Assembly: GCA_011800805.1 (NCBI GenBank)
Contig: MPNW01000110.1
Coordinates: 3,123-67,122, forward strand
Length of the DNA stretch: 64,000 nt
Source of the DNA: Hirudo medicinalis
Lineage: Eukaryota; Annelida; Clitellata; Hirudinida; Hirudinidae
Direction of reading: 5' to 3'
The translations under genes and the position numbers were made by a program. The notes under the pieces were generated by a model. It was not told the DNA's origin and searched no databases. It saw nothing but the letters and a program-made list of their open reading frames with translations. Positions 10,501-22,900 of this stretch are shown here, in pieces; the first letter of the stretch is position 1, and every line of letters starts with the position of its first letter.

Positions 10501-13500
10501 GATAGTGATTCTTCGATGCCTTCTTCGTCTGACGAAGCTGAAAATATTGCTTTAAAGAGGACGACGTCTGCTTCTACGTCAAATCAGAATGGCAAAAATG
10601 GCAAAGGGGTCGAATCAACAATGAAAGGTCAAACATCAGGTCTTTCTACAGCAAAAGAATCCACCAAAACGAAAAACTCTGCAAAAGCAAAGCCAAAACC
10701 TTACGATAGCGATTCTTCAATGCCTTCATCAGATGATGAGGATGCAAAGCCTGCCGTGAGTGGGAGAACTTCTAAGTCGTTAAAGCCGAAAACCAAAAGT
10801 GAAGCAACCAAAGTTGTAGCAAAAGAATCCACGAAAGTGAAAAAAATATCTCAAAGTGGTGCTAAAAAATGCAGTGGAAGTGTCAAATCGATTCCAGAGA
10901 CCAAACAGTCCTTAAAGCCAGTCTCTTATGATAGTGACTCTTCGATGCCTTCATCATCTGATGAAGATTTAAAGCCTGCAGGACCTTCTAAGTCGATTAA
11001 GAAAGCAAAGGGTAATGTCGCCAAAAGGACAAAGCCAACGAATGACAAAAAAATATCGACAGTTCCTTCTCTTCATTCATCTGATGCCAAGAAAGCTGCC
11101 GAAGATAATGCAGCATCTAAGGTGATTAAAGGTGCTATCAAAACAACAGCAAAATGCAAGTTATCACATGTTACTCAAACAAAGCAATCTGGAAAGAAGA
11201 TGTCTTCAAAAGGTGTCTGTAAAGACACGGACAGTGACAGCTCTCTTCCGTCGTCTGACGACGAATCGACCGATGACCAAATTAAATCAAATAATGTTGA
11301 GAATGTCACTAAAACTGCTTGCATCACATCAAAGTCTTCCAGTGAAAATGTTTCACTCAAGTCACCAAATAACAAATGTGCTTCATCCATTAACGAATTG
11401 AACTGTTTATCCAAGAAAGACTCTTTGGCTTCTGGCGTGAGTTCTTGTGAGGTGGAACGTGCCCTTAATACAATTCCGAAAAGGTCGGTAAGAGTAAGAT
11501 CGACGAGTAAAGACGAAGATGAATGTAGATCTTTGAAAAGTCTAAAACCCAAGTCTAAAGAGTTCATAAGTTCGGACTCTTCGGATGATGACAATGCGGT
11601 GCCAGTAATTCCTCTTTCGCAGACCAATGACGGTGGCATGAAGAATGTCGTATTATCTAAGCTATCATCCCAAGTAGTTTTAACAAAACTTCCTCTATCT
11701 TCTTTAATGTCACCGCCAAAAGCATTGGTAACTCAGGTGAATGATCTTTTCTCAATGGAATCATCAGATGAGGAAGACGACATTAAAATAATCTCAGCTG
11801 CAGTTGCAAGAAGTGCTCAAAAGGCAAAAAACATCAAGGCCACATCACACCTGAAAGCTAACATTAAACCAATGCAATTGTTTACAACTGCCGCTGCTAC
11901 TGACAGCGATTCTTCGCCGGATTCATCGGACGACGAAAAAGAAAAGATGGTATTAGCTAGGGTGACACCAGACAAAAATGACCTGCATAACTCAAACAAA
12001 ATAAGCTCAAGCAAAAAATCTGAAAGGGATCTTACAGATTCATCAGTATTAGGAAAATCTAGTTTACTAGAAAAAGAACAAACACATAGAAAAGTGCCAA
12101 TCCACAACTTGAATGTAGAAAAATTTGGAACAAATGTGAGCTCGCCTATTAATGACGAAGCTCGTTCTATGCCAAGCACAATTTCGGAGACATTGAAAAC
12201 TGTAGAGAAAGCACCCACTCATTCTGATCCCTTGTTTACTCCTTCGCCAAATGACAAACAAGCAAACATTCACCAAAAAAAAGTCTTCAAAGCCAAAGAT
12301 TTTCCAAGTCAAGAAAAGGATGCTTCCACAATGTATGACTCCGAGCAAGCAGAAGATTCTGACGATATCTGTTGCACGATCGTCAGAGCTTTGGACTTTT
12401 TGCATTCTGATGATGAAGCTGGCAAAATCAGTCAAACTCAACAGAATCATGACATTGAATCCCAAGTCTCCAAAACTTCAATAATTGCCCAGAAAGTATC
12501 AAGAAAGGTTAAATCTATTGATCAGTTGAAAGACATCACAGCAGGGGGTTCATCTTCTGCAGCACCATCAAGATTGTCTGCTGGTTATGAAAAATCAAAT
12601 TCCAATTCTTCTTCATCAGTCAAGCCAGGTAAAACTCAAAAACAAATTCAAATGAGTGAAAGGCTTGATTCTACTAATGATTCATCAGCGAATAATTCAA
12701 CAGATTTGAGGCCTGCTAAGACTGACATCACAGATAAAGAAGGCTCCATAGATTCCATTAAAGTTCCATCAAAATTGGCCAAGTCTAGCAAACACTCGGG
12801 TAAAGCCAAAGATCTGAGTGAAAAATCAAACCCAAGTAATCTTAAAACAAGTTTAGAAAGCTCGAAAATAAAAGGCGATGAGCACGCTGACAATGTTGAC
12901 AATCATGACTTCAAAAAGAAAAAGAAAGACAAAAAAAGAAAAAATAAAGAAAGAGAAAGCAGTCTTTCTAAGGCAAATTGTTCTCCAAAGAATCAAAAAT
13001 CGAGCGAGCCAGATGAACACGTTTCAAAGAAGACTAAATTTTCTGAGTCACCTGAAGAGGTCTCCCGACAGACTCGAGATAGTAAATGTAAATATAAATC
13101 TCATCAAAAGAACATTAAGTTCCAGGCAGGACCTGATGATTCCGAGAACACCGACCAGAAGTCACGTGCTTCCCCCATCAGTTCAAAAGCAAATTCAATG
13201 AAAGAAACAAAAAAACTTGATAAAGCCAAATCATCGAAACAGATCTCCAAAGCTCAATCTTCATGTTCAGAGAGCTCTGATTTTGATGAGGATATTGTCA
13301 AGGAAACAGCCTTAAAAACCTCAACTGAAAGGTCAAGGTCAACATTGGTTAATGAAAGTATATCACCGATGAAAGCCCAGGAGATCTCTTCAGAAAAATC
13401 AAGGAAGAGGAAACGAAACTCTGATGTCAGAGATGATAAGGCAATGTTCAACGAAGACAAAAAGCAAGATTTTGTTGTGACAAAGATATTGAGTGAGGGT

Positions 13501-13866
13501 TCAAAGAAGAAGAGGAGGAACAATGATTCATCATCCAGTTCTGAGGAGGAACAAGAGGAAGAAGCACCAGTTCAAATCATTTTCAAAAAAATGAATATTC
13601 TGGACTCCATATCAAAAGTGCTTTCGCCTAGAAGAGGACAAATATCCAGCACTCCGATCGGCACGGCAGTGAGACTGAAGACACCCAATGCAAGCATCAT
13701 AAGGCCTTTGACTAAGGTGAGAGATTCCAAGGCAGGGCAGAGCGGCTTTGGAAAGACCTCGAATGATTCTGCTGTCGCAAACCTTCCACCGAGCAAAAAA
13801 CACCAACGTTCATCAGAAAGTTCATCTGATTCGGAAATGGAAGTCAGCAAGTCCTTGTTTAACTGA
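7507..13866 (+). CDS. LisH, acidic-serine-repeat nucleolar protein (Nopp140/treacle-like), one apparent frameshift
   Basis: Exons 7507-7611, 7681-7733 and a single giant exon 8045-13866 encode about 1,992 residues. The N-terminus (ALIYDYLTRNYESAKDLL) is a LisH-like helix pair, as at the start of NOLC1 and TCOF1. The body is Ser/Lys-rich with repeated CK2-type clusters such as DSDSSMPSSDDE near 10015, 10254, 10500, 10702, 10927, 11228 and 11902, separated by basic Lys/Pro linkers. This is the Nopp140/treacle pattern; such proteins scaffold RNA polymerase I and snoRNP factors in the nucleolus. The C-terminus (ending KSLFN) lacks the SRP40 domain of NOLC1, so it is closer to treacle in plan. The frame changes at an A10 run (10375-10384); nine A would keep one continuous frame with the same composition and repeat type on both sides. 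Orthology to either protein is not secure. Confidence 0.75.
10375..10384 (+). other. A10 homopolymer where the reading frame breaks
   Basis: The upstream frame reads on only to a stop near 10434. The downstream frame picks up the same Lys/Ser-rich repeat protein immediately after the run. Removing one A joins them. An indel in the assembly, a real allele, or polymerase slippage are all possible. Confidence 0.85.
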
Positions 13867-14928
13867 AAGGGATTGGTTGTGAGATTTTGTTTGAAAATGT
13901 ATTTAAGAACTGCATATACATAAGTTTTTAGTTTTTGTAAAGTTGGCATTGGTCCTCTTGTTTTAGCAATGTTAACATGTTTGTTAATTGTTTGAAGTTT
14001 AAATTTTCTTGTTGTTGGTGTGTTGGTCATTTTTTTTTTTTTTGAGTAAGCTGTGGCAAGACTGATTCACAAGATTGAATTTGTTTGTAATACTTTTTGA
14101 TTGCCTATTATTATTTTGATCAATTGCTTGGTTTAAACGATATAGTAATTTTATCAAACGGGCTGGGCAATGATAAAGACTGGCATTTGGTATTGGGTGG
14201 CGTAATCCAATAACTAAGTAATAGAATAATAACTAAATATAGGTGCTGCGTAATTTGTTTTAATTTTTTTTATGGGGTAAAACTGGAAATAATGAGTGAG
14301 ACATTATGCTCAATCTGCTTATGTTTGCTAAGAAAAACCTGCTAGATATACTATATATAACAACCTTAACCCATTTTTGAAAACACTCCCCAATGGATGT
14401 ACCCCCACTTGATACCCAATTCCAAGCAATCGGTAAATTCCAAGTTTTGCGGCCTCTACGCGTAGATTTGTGGTCCGTATTCTCTCCATCTCTGATTTTT
14501 GTAAATATTTACTATGAAGTTCAATTTGGTATTTAAAAAGCAAAACAAAAAAAGTTCATGACCTCCTTAAGGGTTTGAAACCGTTGGGACATGCATACCG
14601 ACTCTTGGTTTACAGCCCCCCAATGACATATATCTGTATAAATTGGGTATTCACATGGTGTGAGTATGAACATACCTGAAGACAGCTCATATCACTTTGA
14701 TCTGTAACTAATATTGATAATTCTCGTCTCAGCAGACAGATTTAAGAACTGAGGACACGAAATTTGTACTGAAGTGACTCAAGTCATCTAAATGGCAATT
14801 TATGATATTGAAATGGATTTGTAAATTAATCTAAAATATATCGGTGAAGAATTTAACTTTTCATGCCGTCAATGCATTTATTTTAAACCTTAATGTTTAC
14901 TAATGAATTGTGATTGATAATAGGAAAT
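13867..14928. other. Intergenic: 3'UTR of nucleolar gene and 5' region of SRRD
   Basis: No supported exon. Small open frames on the minus strand (for example 14328-14543) show no splice context or recognisable motif. A T-rich run lies at 14030-14043. Confidence 0.5.
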
Positions 14929-16698
14929 ATGGAGAGCAATGGCTTTACACTAGTTACGGCGAAACACAACAAACATCGTAGAAATAACAAGAAACATTTT
15001 ATTAAACCGGAAATTAAGACAATTATAAAGCTGAACGATGTGGAAGTGGAAGATGTCATTGAAGGCATAAAACGGATTAGGTGCCTAATCTTCAGCTTAT
15101 TTATTTTTAATCATATCACTGGAGAAATAATTTTTTTCTATGAAGGGACTCGATGAAGAGCAGCATATTTCTACAAAATGTCAGAGGTTGAGTTACATTT
15201 CTCAAAGTAATTTAGAATGTGAATGAATATTGATATTGGGCCTTCTAATAATAACGATAGATAATGTTTAGCCAATTGTGTACCACCCAGCTTAGGTAAG
15301 GCAGATGATGGACAGTTTATTACAGTAGTTCCATCTTCATTAAACGCTGAAAGGCCATGGCATGAGCAAAATAAAGAGACAAATTTTTATCTGTAAAACC
15401 TTTTGACACATGTTTCCCTCAATGAGGCTTATAACTTGTCGTAACTTCATTCTTCAGATATTTTGAATTCTGCAAACACTTCAATCGAGATTGAGGACAT
15501 TGTTTCATATGGCATCGGTTCTATCGCCCAATGCAAGATTGCTCAACACCAGTTTGCATTGTTGCTGAATGCCATGGATGTCTTGCAGGTGAAATCTTAC
15601 CTCATTCTACCAAAATAAAGATCCTAACCTAAATAATTTTGTATTTATACGATTACATTTCTATCCTAAATCAGGTTACATGAAATTACCTAAGATCGAC
15701 ATTTTATATATATTAAGTCATTGTCATGATATTTTTACTTTTCCAGGTCTCCAAGGAAAAGGTCAACCTATATGATCCATGTTTCACAAAGGAAGATGAA
15801 GAGATTGTCACGAGATTCAACTTAAACACCATTAAGTTGAACGAGGTCAGTTTGACACCCTTTACTCTGAAAAGTTATTACTTTTAAAGCTTGAGTAATA
15901 TTCCTTTGAGTTAACACTAGATTAGAATCGAGGTCAAGGAGAATTTGATAACCCAAACTTGACTGAATTCAGTATTACAAACACATTGTGAACAGGAGGG
16001 CAAAAGACCAGTCCAAACAAAAGGTACTCTCTTCTACATGCCACATTGTGGACGACCTCTTTACGACAATGTTCTCAGATCAAACTGGTACCAAGAGAAA
16101 ATGGAAAGGTTTATCATCATAGGGAACAGTTTTGAGACCATAGTGAACAAGTAGGAACCCAATTGATATTGTAACTTCATGTGTAGAAATATATGCCTTC
16201 TCATTGATTGTTTGGAGCAAGCTATGCTATGTTTTTACTATTCTGAGTATACATTTAGATTTAGTTTGGGTGAACCATGAAAATCTCTCACCATTTTCTT
16301 CACAAAAACAATGATGTTAAAGGATTACCTAATGATAATTTTCAAAATACTCATAAAATAATGATAATTTTCAGCACTACAGACAAGAATTTGTCAGAGA
16401 AATATGGATCAATTTACAAAGTAATTAATTTATTTTCATGTAGACCTAAGCTATCTTTCTGCAAAATAATGCCACTAAGTGGATTAAAATTCATTAGATC
16501 CAGCAATACCTGAATGAATACCCATTGCCAGACTCCTACGAGCACAATGATGTCTTCAATGACACATCAATTCACATGTTCTCCAAGGAAAAATTCAAAT
16601 TCTGTCCTGATGTAAATAGCTTCTGGGAAATTCCAAAAGATGTCGATTATAACGAAGACCAGGAGATAATTAGGTCAACCGATGACATTTGTAATTAG
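14929..16698 (+). CDS. SRRD: SRR1-like protein
   Basis: Seven exons are read: 14929-15080, 15146-15186, 15458-15588, 15747-15845, 15996-16150, 16375-16420 and 16498-16698. All phases agree and give 274 residues. The SRR1 domain is recognisable from DIVSYGIGSIAQCKIAQ, through the FYMPHCGRPLYDNVLRSNW block, to RFIIIGNSF and VFNDTSIHMFS; these match the order in SRRD and plant SRR1. The opening GFTLVTAKHNKHRR also resembles the family N-terminus. SRR1 was first linked to the plant circadian clock; animal SRRD has been tied to haem and proliferation, but the biochemistry is unclear. The 41-nt second exon was inferred from phase and would be missed by ORF scans. A polyadenylation signal follows at 16858. 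Confidence 0.9.
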
Positions 16699-16857
16699 AA
16701 TCCTATGGTTTAATTGCTATTGTTGTTGCTAAGAGGTTGATTGAATAACTCTCAACTTGGTCTAATAATTTGTTGCATTTGTTATTTTGAGTAATGTCAG
16801 AAATGGTTAATTCACAAATCACCTTGAGATGACACATTTTTAAGCAATTTGTTCCCT

Positions 16858-16863
16858 AATAAA
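16858..16863 (+). terminator. Polyadenylation signal AATAAA of SRRD
   Basis: AATAAA lies 160 bp after the SRRD stop. It is only about 50 bp from the oppositely oriented AATAAA at 16915-16920. Confidence 0.7.
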
Positions 16864-16914
16864 CAAGGTCTAACGCCGAAAACAATCTCAGAGCAAAAAT
16901 GTCACTTTTTGTGC

Positions 16915-16920
16915 TTTATT
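16915..16920 (-). terminator. Polyadenylation signal AATAAA of calaxin gene
   Basis: The plus strand reads TTTATT, so the minus strand has AATAAA, 160 bp beyond the calaxin stop at 17080. Cleavage a few bases downstream would place the calaxin end within a few bases of the SRRD end. Confidence 0.65.
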
Positions 16921-17079
16921 GACTGCTTTTAGTTTTGATTTTGGTCGTGGAATGGTAGCTGGACGACCCTTCTGGAATGTGAAGGAAACCAACAAGAAAA
17001 CCGGATAAACGTGAATGCATTACAATTACTTAAATATCCAGTCATGAAAAGATGTATTATACAGTATGCAATATTTACT

Positions 17080-18760
17080 TCAAAATGATATAATGAAAAC
17101 TGTCAAAGGACTCGGGTTTGTGGTGTCATCTGCCATGAAACAAAGTCGTCTCAAACTTGTGTGCAATCTGCAAAAAACCATAACATAAAATAATTAAGTA
17201 TGGTCAATAATTATGTGGTAATAATTATAAATTTCTTTTATGTGGTAATAATTATAAATTTCTTTTTCATAAAGAGTCTGACCCTGTCGAGAGTCTATGT
17301 AATGAGTTAATTAGTCCTTTATAAGCATGCTGAAGAACTATCCATCCTGATCAACATTCTGAGAACTTGTTTCTGAAGAAGCTGCTTTGGTTGATACTTA
17401 TTTCCCATGCACTGACACTTTCAAACTCTCAAGCAATGTAAGTCTACAAGTAGTTGCCAAATTGGTTCTGTTTGACTCCTTTGCCCACTCATTGCTGAGT
17501 TCGAGCTTCTATGACATTTGTCGATCACTTCCTTCCTTTTCTTACTTACTCCCCAGCCACATCATCGATGAATGAGAAAATGTACTGATAACAATTATCA
17601 TCTTAAAAGTGACTATTTTAGAGGTGTGTGTTGGAGAGTTGAACCATGCATGAGCCACTCACCCCTCTGTCTGGAGGCATCTTCCTAGACATTGCATGAG
17701 TAGTTTCTCTTCAGAAGTTGCTTTTTCGAAATCCAATCTCGACACTTTGTGGTCACCGTCTTTATCCTGCAATTATTCATTTCAATAATTAGTTTGCATC
17801 ATGAGTCCACTCTGACATTACATATTACATCAAAGTAAATGACCACATCAAGTTATGTCTCAAGTTGTCACATTAAATCACATTATCAGACAAATAACAA
17901 TTAAATGAAAATCAACACCAATTTCTTAATGGCTAGTTCTACGAGTTCCTTGAAAGTCTCGTCCGGATCGTCATCTGATCTATTTCTGATGATGGCCTTT
18001 TTTAAAAGATGTGATACTTCCTCCTTAGAGATGAATCCATCTCCGTTGATATCATAGACGTCAAAGCAAACTGTTTCAAATATAATTTGAATGACTTTTA
18101 TCATAATCATTTTTAACCACCTGGTAATAGATGTTCTCACATTGTGCTGTTTCTTCAAAAGTCCCCCTAAGGAATAATGACATTCCTTTGGTGAATTCCA
18201 TTAAGTTCAAACAACCATCACCATCCTGGTCCAATATTCTGAAAACTTGAGACCAAGTAGAAATCTTTAGCATTTATTGTCAAATGGCTCAGAATAAAAA
18301 TGAAAATTTAAAATTAATTTAAAGAAACATGTTAAAAATAGGCTGTGATTAATTATTTCAAAAAAAAAGTCAAAATAACTTTGATCCATGATTAAAAGGT
18401 CTGTGATGTTAAACGTCTTGTGAAGAAAATCGAGAAAATTTGATCGAGTTAATTTCGATTGAAAACATTCTTCGCTTCCATAAAAGTCACTCAACTTCTC
18501 CAACTCATTTTTGTCAACTGAAATCCACACGTTGAATCTCAAAGTTTTAATTCTAAACATCATTGAATTTCAAATACATACATTACTAGGTTTCATTACA
18601 AGTACAAAATCAAAGAGTTTATCAAAACTTTCAATCCAAAGTTCTTACAGTGAGTAGTTTTAGATAGTGATTCTATAGCCTGTCTTAATTTTCTTTTTTG
18701 GCTTACTGGCTTCATACCGCTTGTGAAATCAGATTTTGCTTCCATCTTTTTCAGAGACAT
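17080..18760 (-). CDS. CLXN: Calaxin (EF-hand regulator of outer arm dynein)
   Basis: Six minus-strand exons are read: 18760-18649, 18517-18380, 18245-18141, 18070-17919, 17766-17663 and 17167-17080. Phases agree and give 232 residues, against about 211 in vertebrates. Three calcium loops are clear: DQDGDGCLNLMEF, DINGDGFISKEE and DKDGDHKVSRLDF. The family segments FTKGMSLFLRG and DPDETFKELVELAIKK are present. Calaxin (EFCAB1) binds outer-arm dynein and adjusts ciliary beating to calcium, so the organism should have motile cilia or flagella. The last exon is chosen on phase; its tail (ending FIISF) is not conserved and is the least certain part. The gene converges with SRRD. Confidence 0.9.
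17212..17266. repeat. Two-copy 26-27 bp direct repeat in calaxin intron 5
   Basis: TGTGGTAATAATTATAAATT followed by TCTTT occurs twice in immediate succession in the intron before the last calaxin exon. Confidence 0.9.
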
Positions 18761-19955
18761 ATTTTACCTAATACACTAAAGCAAGTAAAGCTGTTTAATG
18801 TCCGCTAAGTCTGTCTCGAAGTACTCGGGTTGCCTAGGAAACGTACTGCAATAAATATATAGTCGAAAGATCTACTTTTAGACTTTCCAACATTACGAAA
18901 TTTAATAGTTTATAAGTTTCCCTTGCACAACTACATTTGATCATTGTTACCAATAATTTTTAAATATACTCATTGACAGAAAAATGGTCAATTAAATCGT
19001 AATTATATTTGTTCAGCCGGGTTTCGCTGTCTTTGGAACTTTCCTCTTCAAGGAAGGCCACCCTCAATATTGAAGTAGTTTTAGTCTTGAAGTTCTGTTT
19101 CGACATACGACACTACAACCAAACTCGGAATAATTACTTATCACTGCCATCATTGATTGGGTTTGTGCAAGCCCTCGCTCTTCCGAATCATCATGCTTGC
19201 TGCTCATTACCTATATGTCCGAGCGTAAGGACGAAAAAAAACTGATAAAATCGTGGGAACCGACACGGTGTTCAAACACGTCAAGAATAACTTTACTGGG
19301 TCAAACAAATAAATAGATGGAATGAAACGCGCACATGTTCCACCGTTCCAATGACTCAGATATGGAACAGGACACTAGTTAAATACATCTTTCACAAAAT
19401 TAAAAAAAAAAACATTTTAAAAATTAAATTGCTGATCATGATTTGCATGCGATTCTGTCAACATTTCAATAAAATCGAAATCATAAAAATGCATAAAAAA
19501 TATTCAACTGGAGGCTATTCACAATTCTTTATACACTGCAATCAGTATTTTCATGAGAGGCAAACAAGCTAAGCACACATTTAGACAAAATGCAAGGGAA
19601 CTGACACAAAGTCAATAAATTATGGATAAAGTCTGTCGTCACTCCAAGCAATTCCATTCACGCGATGATTATGAAGTTGTTTTAAAATGTGTAAACACAA
19701 GAATTTTATGACGGAAGGCAAGTGACAGGAATACCGTTCACAATTAGTTCGTAGAATAAAATGGTTGTACTTTATCTCTATCATTAAGTACATTGACACA
19801 TTGCATGTTTTTGCTTGTTCTGTGGTGTGGCTCACCAGGGTGAAATTTCTGATCACGATTAATTTGAGCAACTGTTTCTTATTTACAATCACACATCGAG
19901 TTCCAGCAGGAACTGAAAATCACCCATCATTTTTCCAAGAGATGCAAGCATGACC
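18761..19955. other. Intergenic: calaxin upstream region and JADE 3'UTR
   Basis: No exon is supported. The part nearest 18760 should hold the calaxin promoter. The part nearest 19955 should be the JADE 3'UTR. A copy of a dispersed repeat sits at 19021-19115. Confidence 0.5.
19021..19115. repeat. Dispersed repeat, copy 1 (partner near 39.03 kb)
   Basis: TCTTGAAGTTCTGTTTCGAC, then ATACGACACTAC, matches TCTTGAAGTTCCGTT...ATACGCCACTAT at 39079-39116. The similarity extends leftward over CTTCAAGGAAGGCCACCCTCA against TTTGAAGGACAGCCTCCCTCA. This copy has a 17-bp insertion. Both copies have the same orientation. Confidence 0.7.
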
Positions 19956-22900
19956 TCAACATTCGATTTTTCCCTGGGGGAGTTTGAAACCGTTAAAGGC
20001 TAACTTGGATGCCGAAGGGACGCTCGTAGACCCGAGGTTTGAGAAGAAATTTTGAACCATGTTCTTGATGTGACTGGAGACTATAAAATCTTTGATTGGC
20101 AGTTTGTGGAGGAGCTTGTGGCGTGCATTGATGTTCAGAAGTTCTTTGTTAACAATCCCTGTGACCTTTGAGTCGTGTTTGTCATCATCGATGTCACTCA
20201 CTTCATCCTCTGACGACGAAAAGAGAGGCGACGAAGGAGATCCAAGCCGAAGAGGTTGAGCCAGGTTGAGAGGAACGTCATTGCTTTTGTCGTTGTTGAG
20301 AGATGAGTGGTCTGCACTGCACTTCATAGATGTGATTTCCTCTTTTGTATCTTGTTTCTCTGTTGTGAGTTCATTTGTAATCAACACAGGCTCCAATGCA
20401 TCCTGGCTGTCGACGTCGTACACGATGACATCGTCAGCTTCTGTGTTGTCATCAGCTGGAGACTTTACTTCAAAATTCATCTCCTCCTCTGTCGAAGAAT
20501 CGGAAAATTCCATGTCCTTAAGTAGTTCTGCTGCCTTTTCCCTCCTGGCCTTGACCTCTGGGTCAACATCTTCTTCATCATCATCATCACTTGGGATAAA
20601 TCTGCTGTTCTTCTCCTTGCAGAGGATTTCATCATCTTCACTCTCAATTTCTTTGTCAGACTGTCTATTGGGAGAAAACAAAACATTGGTTTGCTCAACG
20701 TCTGAACCAAGAGCACCCTCATTGGCATCTCCCAGAAAGGCAGAACGACCCGAAATACCCGGGCAAGATCCCAACGAGGAGGCGTTCTTAAAATCATCTT
20801 CGTCTTCTTTGACTTCCTCTTCTTTAGTCAGATCTTTGTCTTTAGATTCATTCTTTGGCGAAGACACTTTGACAACCTTTCTCCGAGTGTATTTTCGTTT
20901 TTTGCGAGATTCGGGAGCCTGCTCACCACTCTTTCTTTTCCCTGTCTTGCTCTTCACGACTGCAACAGAAGAACCTGCTGCCAGAAGTTCTGACTTCTTT
21001 TTGCGTCCACGTTTCTTCTTCTCGGGCAAAGTGACAGGGAGAGGCGGCGTCGGATCAGGTGCTTTTGCCGATTTGGAAGCAGAAAATTTATCACTCTCCT
21101 CATCGAAATCTTCATCGCTGAGTCGCCTGTAGTAATCGCTGTCGTCCTCCTCTACTGCGGTGTTTGAAATTCTTGGTGGACGCCCCCTCTTGTTCTTCCT
21201 GGGACGTCCGCGTCCCTGATACTCGCGATGGAACAGAAATTGTCAAGAGACTCGTCGTCAATCTTCATATCATATTTGAAACTCTTTGGAAAAATTTCAT
21301 CGTCGTCGTCGTCATCGTCTAATGGATGGCCAGCAGCTACGGCCGACTTGATGAAGTTCCGGTCGTTGTAGAGGAAGTTATTTTCCTTGAAAGAGCACGA
21401 CAAAACGTAGCTCGGCATGTCGTAAATCGTCCCCGTAGACTTGTGTGCGGACAACAGGAAATTCCTCTCTTCGGACAAGCTCTCTATCCTCTTCGTCTTG
21501 ATGGCTTCCCTTTTTGAGTGACCATCGTTGATGACGTCGTCATCTCCATAGTGACTGTGGGAGTTCTCATCGCTGTCAATTGCTGCAAGAAATTTTGAGA
21601 CGATATTTTTTCCACAAGACTTCTCACGAATGAAATTCGCAAAATCTTCATCTTCATCGTCGCTGTCACTCAGATGGAATTTGCGACCGGAAATTCCGTT
21701 GGAAATTTGAAGGTCTTCATCTGCCTCCTCGTCCATGAGGAACCTGGAGTAAAGATTCACCTGTCTATGGAAAATTTCCTCCTTGATTCTTCTCTCATGT
21801 TTCTTCATCTTCTCTCTTTTGTTCACCATGTAGCACAGATTCCTTACCTGCAAATTAATCCAACATCAATGCAGTATGGATTTTGATATTGAGATTGCAT
21901 GTTTAAAATTGAACATTAAATAAATAAATAAATAAGTAATTAATCAAGTAATTAAATAAATAGCTTGTCAAAATTAATTTGAAACCCTCTCGAGATCCTG
22001 TCTGAGTTGAATGAACATCTTCATTCTTTCAACCAACTTCTCCTCTCCCTGGCATGGAGTGGAGCTTTCTTCTTCTTCAGTTTTGATGGCCACGAGGGCC
22101 GCATCGAAACGGGACTGCAGGAAAATAATACGTGAATAAGTTTGTAAATACGAGTCGACCCCTTCAACGTTTAGTAAGAGTCATAATGACTAGTTGAAAA
22201 ACATGGTATGGAGATCAAAAATATAATACGGACAATATGATTAAATGTTTAGCATTTCTGCTTACAATAGAAATTCGGCCGCCCGCATTATTTGGAAAAT
22301 CAGAAAGACACCCTTTAAGTTAAAGTTTTTAAGAACTTAGACGAAAGAGCACGACAAATCCCGAACGTTGACGCCAAAAACGAATCAACGTGCCATCGTT
22401 CTGGAAGTTAAATCGATTTCGACATCGTTTCGGGGAATATTTGCCAAGACTCGTCACCTTTCTTTTTAGGGTCCAATAGGCATGGACTGCATCGATCACA
22501 TCCAATGGGAGGCCAAGATTTTGAGAGGCCTCGTGCACGTCCACAAAAGTGTAGAAGTCTTCGGCCAATCGCTTCAGCCTTCAGTTTTTAAGAAATGAGA
22601 TTAGATTGAGATGTCCTTAAGATTTGCGAGTAATTAGTCATTAATTGCTAAGCAAAGCAATTGGAGAATTGTGCAAGAGTTAACTTGAATTGTGGAAGTA
22701 ATAAATTTGGAATAATCACTTTTGAGATCTGATCTCTGTCCTTTGCTCCTCTGTCAATCCGTCTTTATTCCTTTTCGACTTCCTGTCCGACCCATCCTTT
22801 AACTTGTCCAAGGGTTCGAGGACATCCACGTTGACGGTTCCACCCTCCCCAGAAGCCGGACCGCTCTCAGAGTTGCTGCCCAAATTTGGTATGCTGCTTT

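Noticed and set aside
16884..16970. Extra minus-strand calaxin exon reading KGRPATIPRPKS
   Set aside because: An acceptor-like TTCCAG precedes it, but the gene's AATAAA lies inside it and no donor in the previous exon fits, so it is more likely 3'UTR.
20266..21132. 288-codon Ser-rich plus-strand frame
   Set aside because: It is the antisense shadow of the acidic/Ser-rich JADE exon 13.
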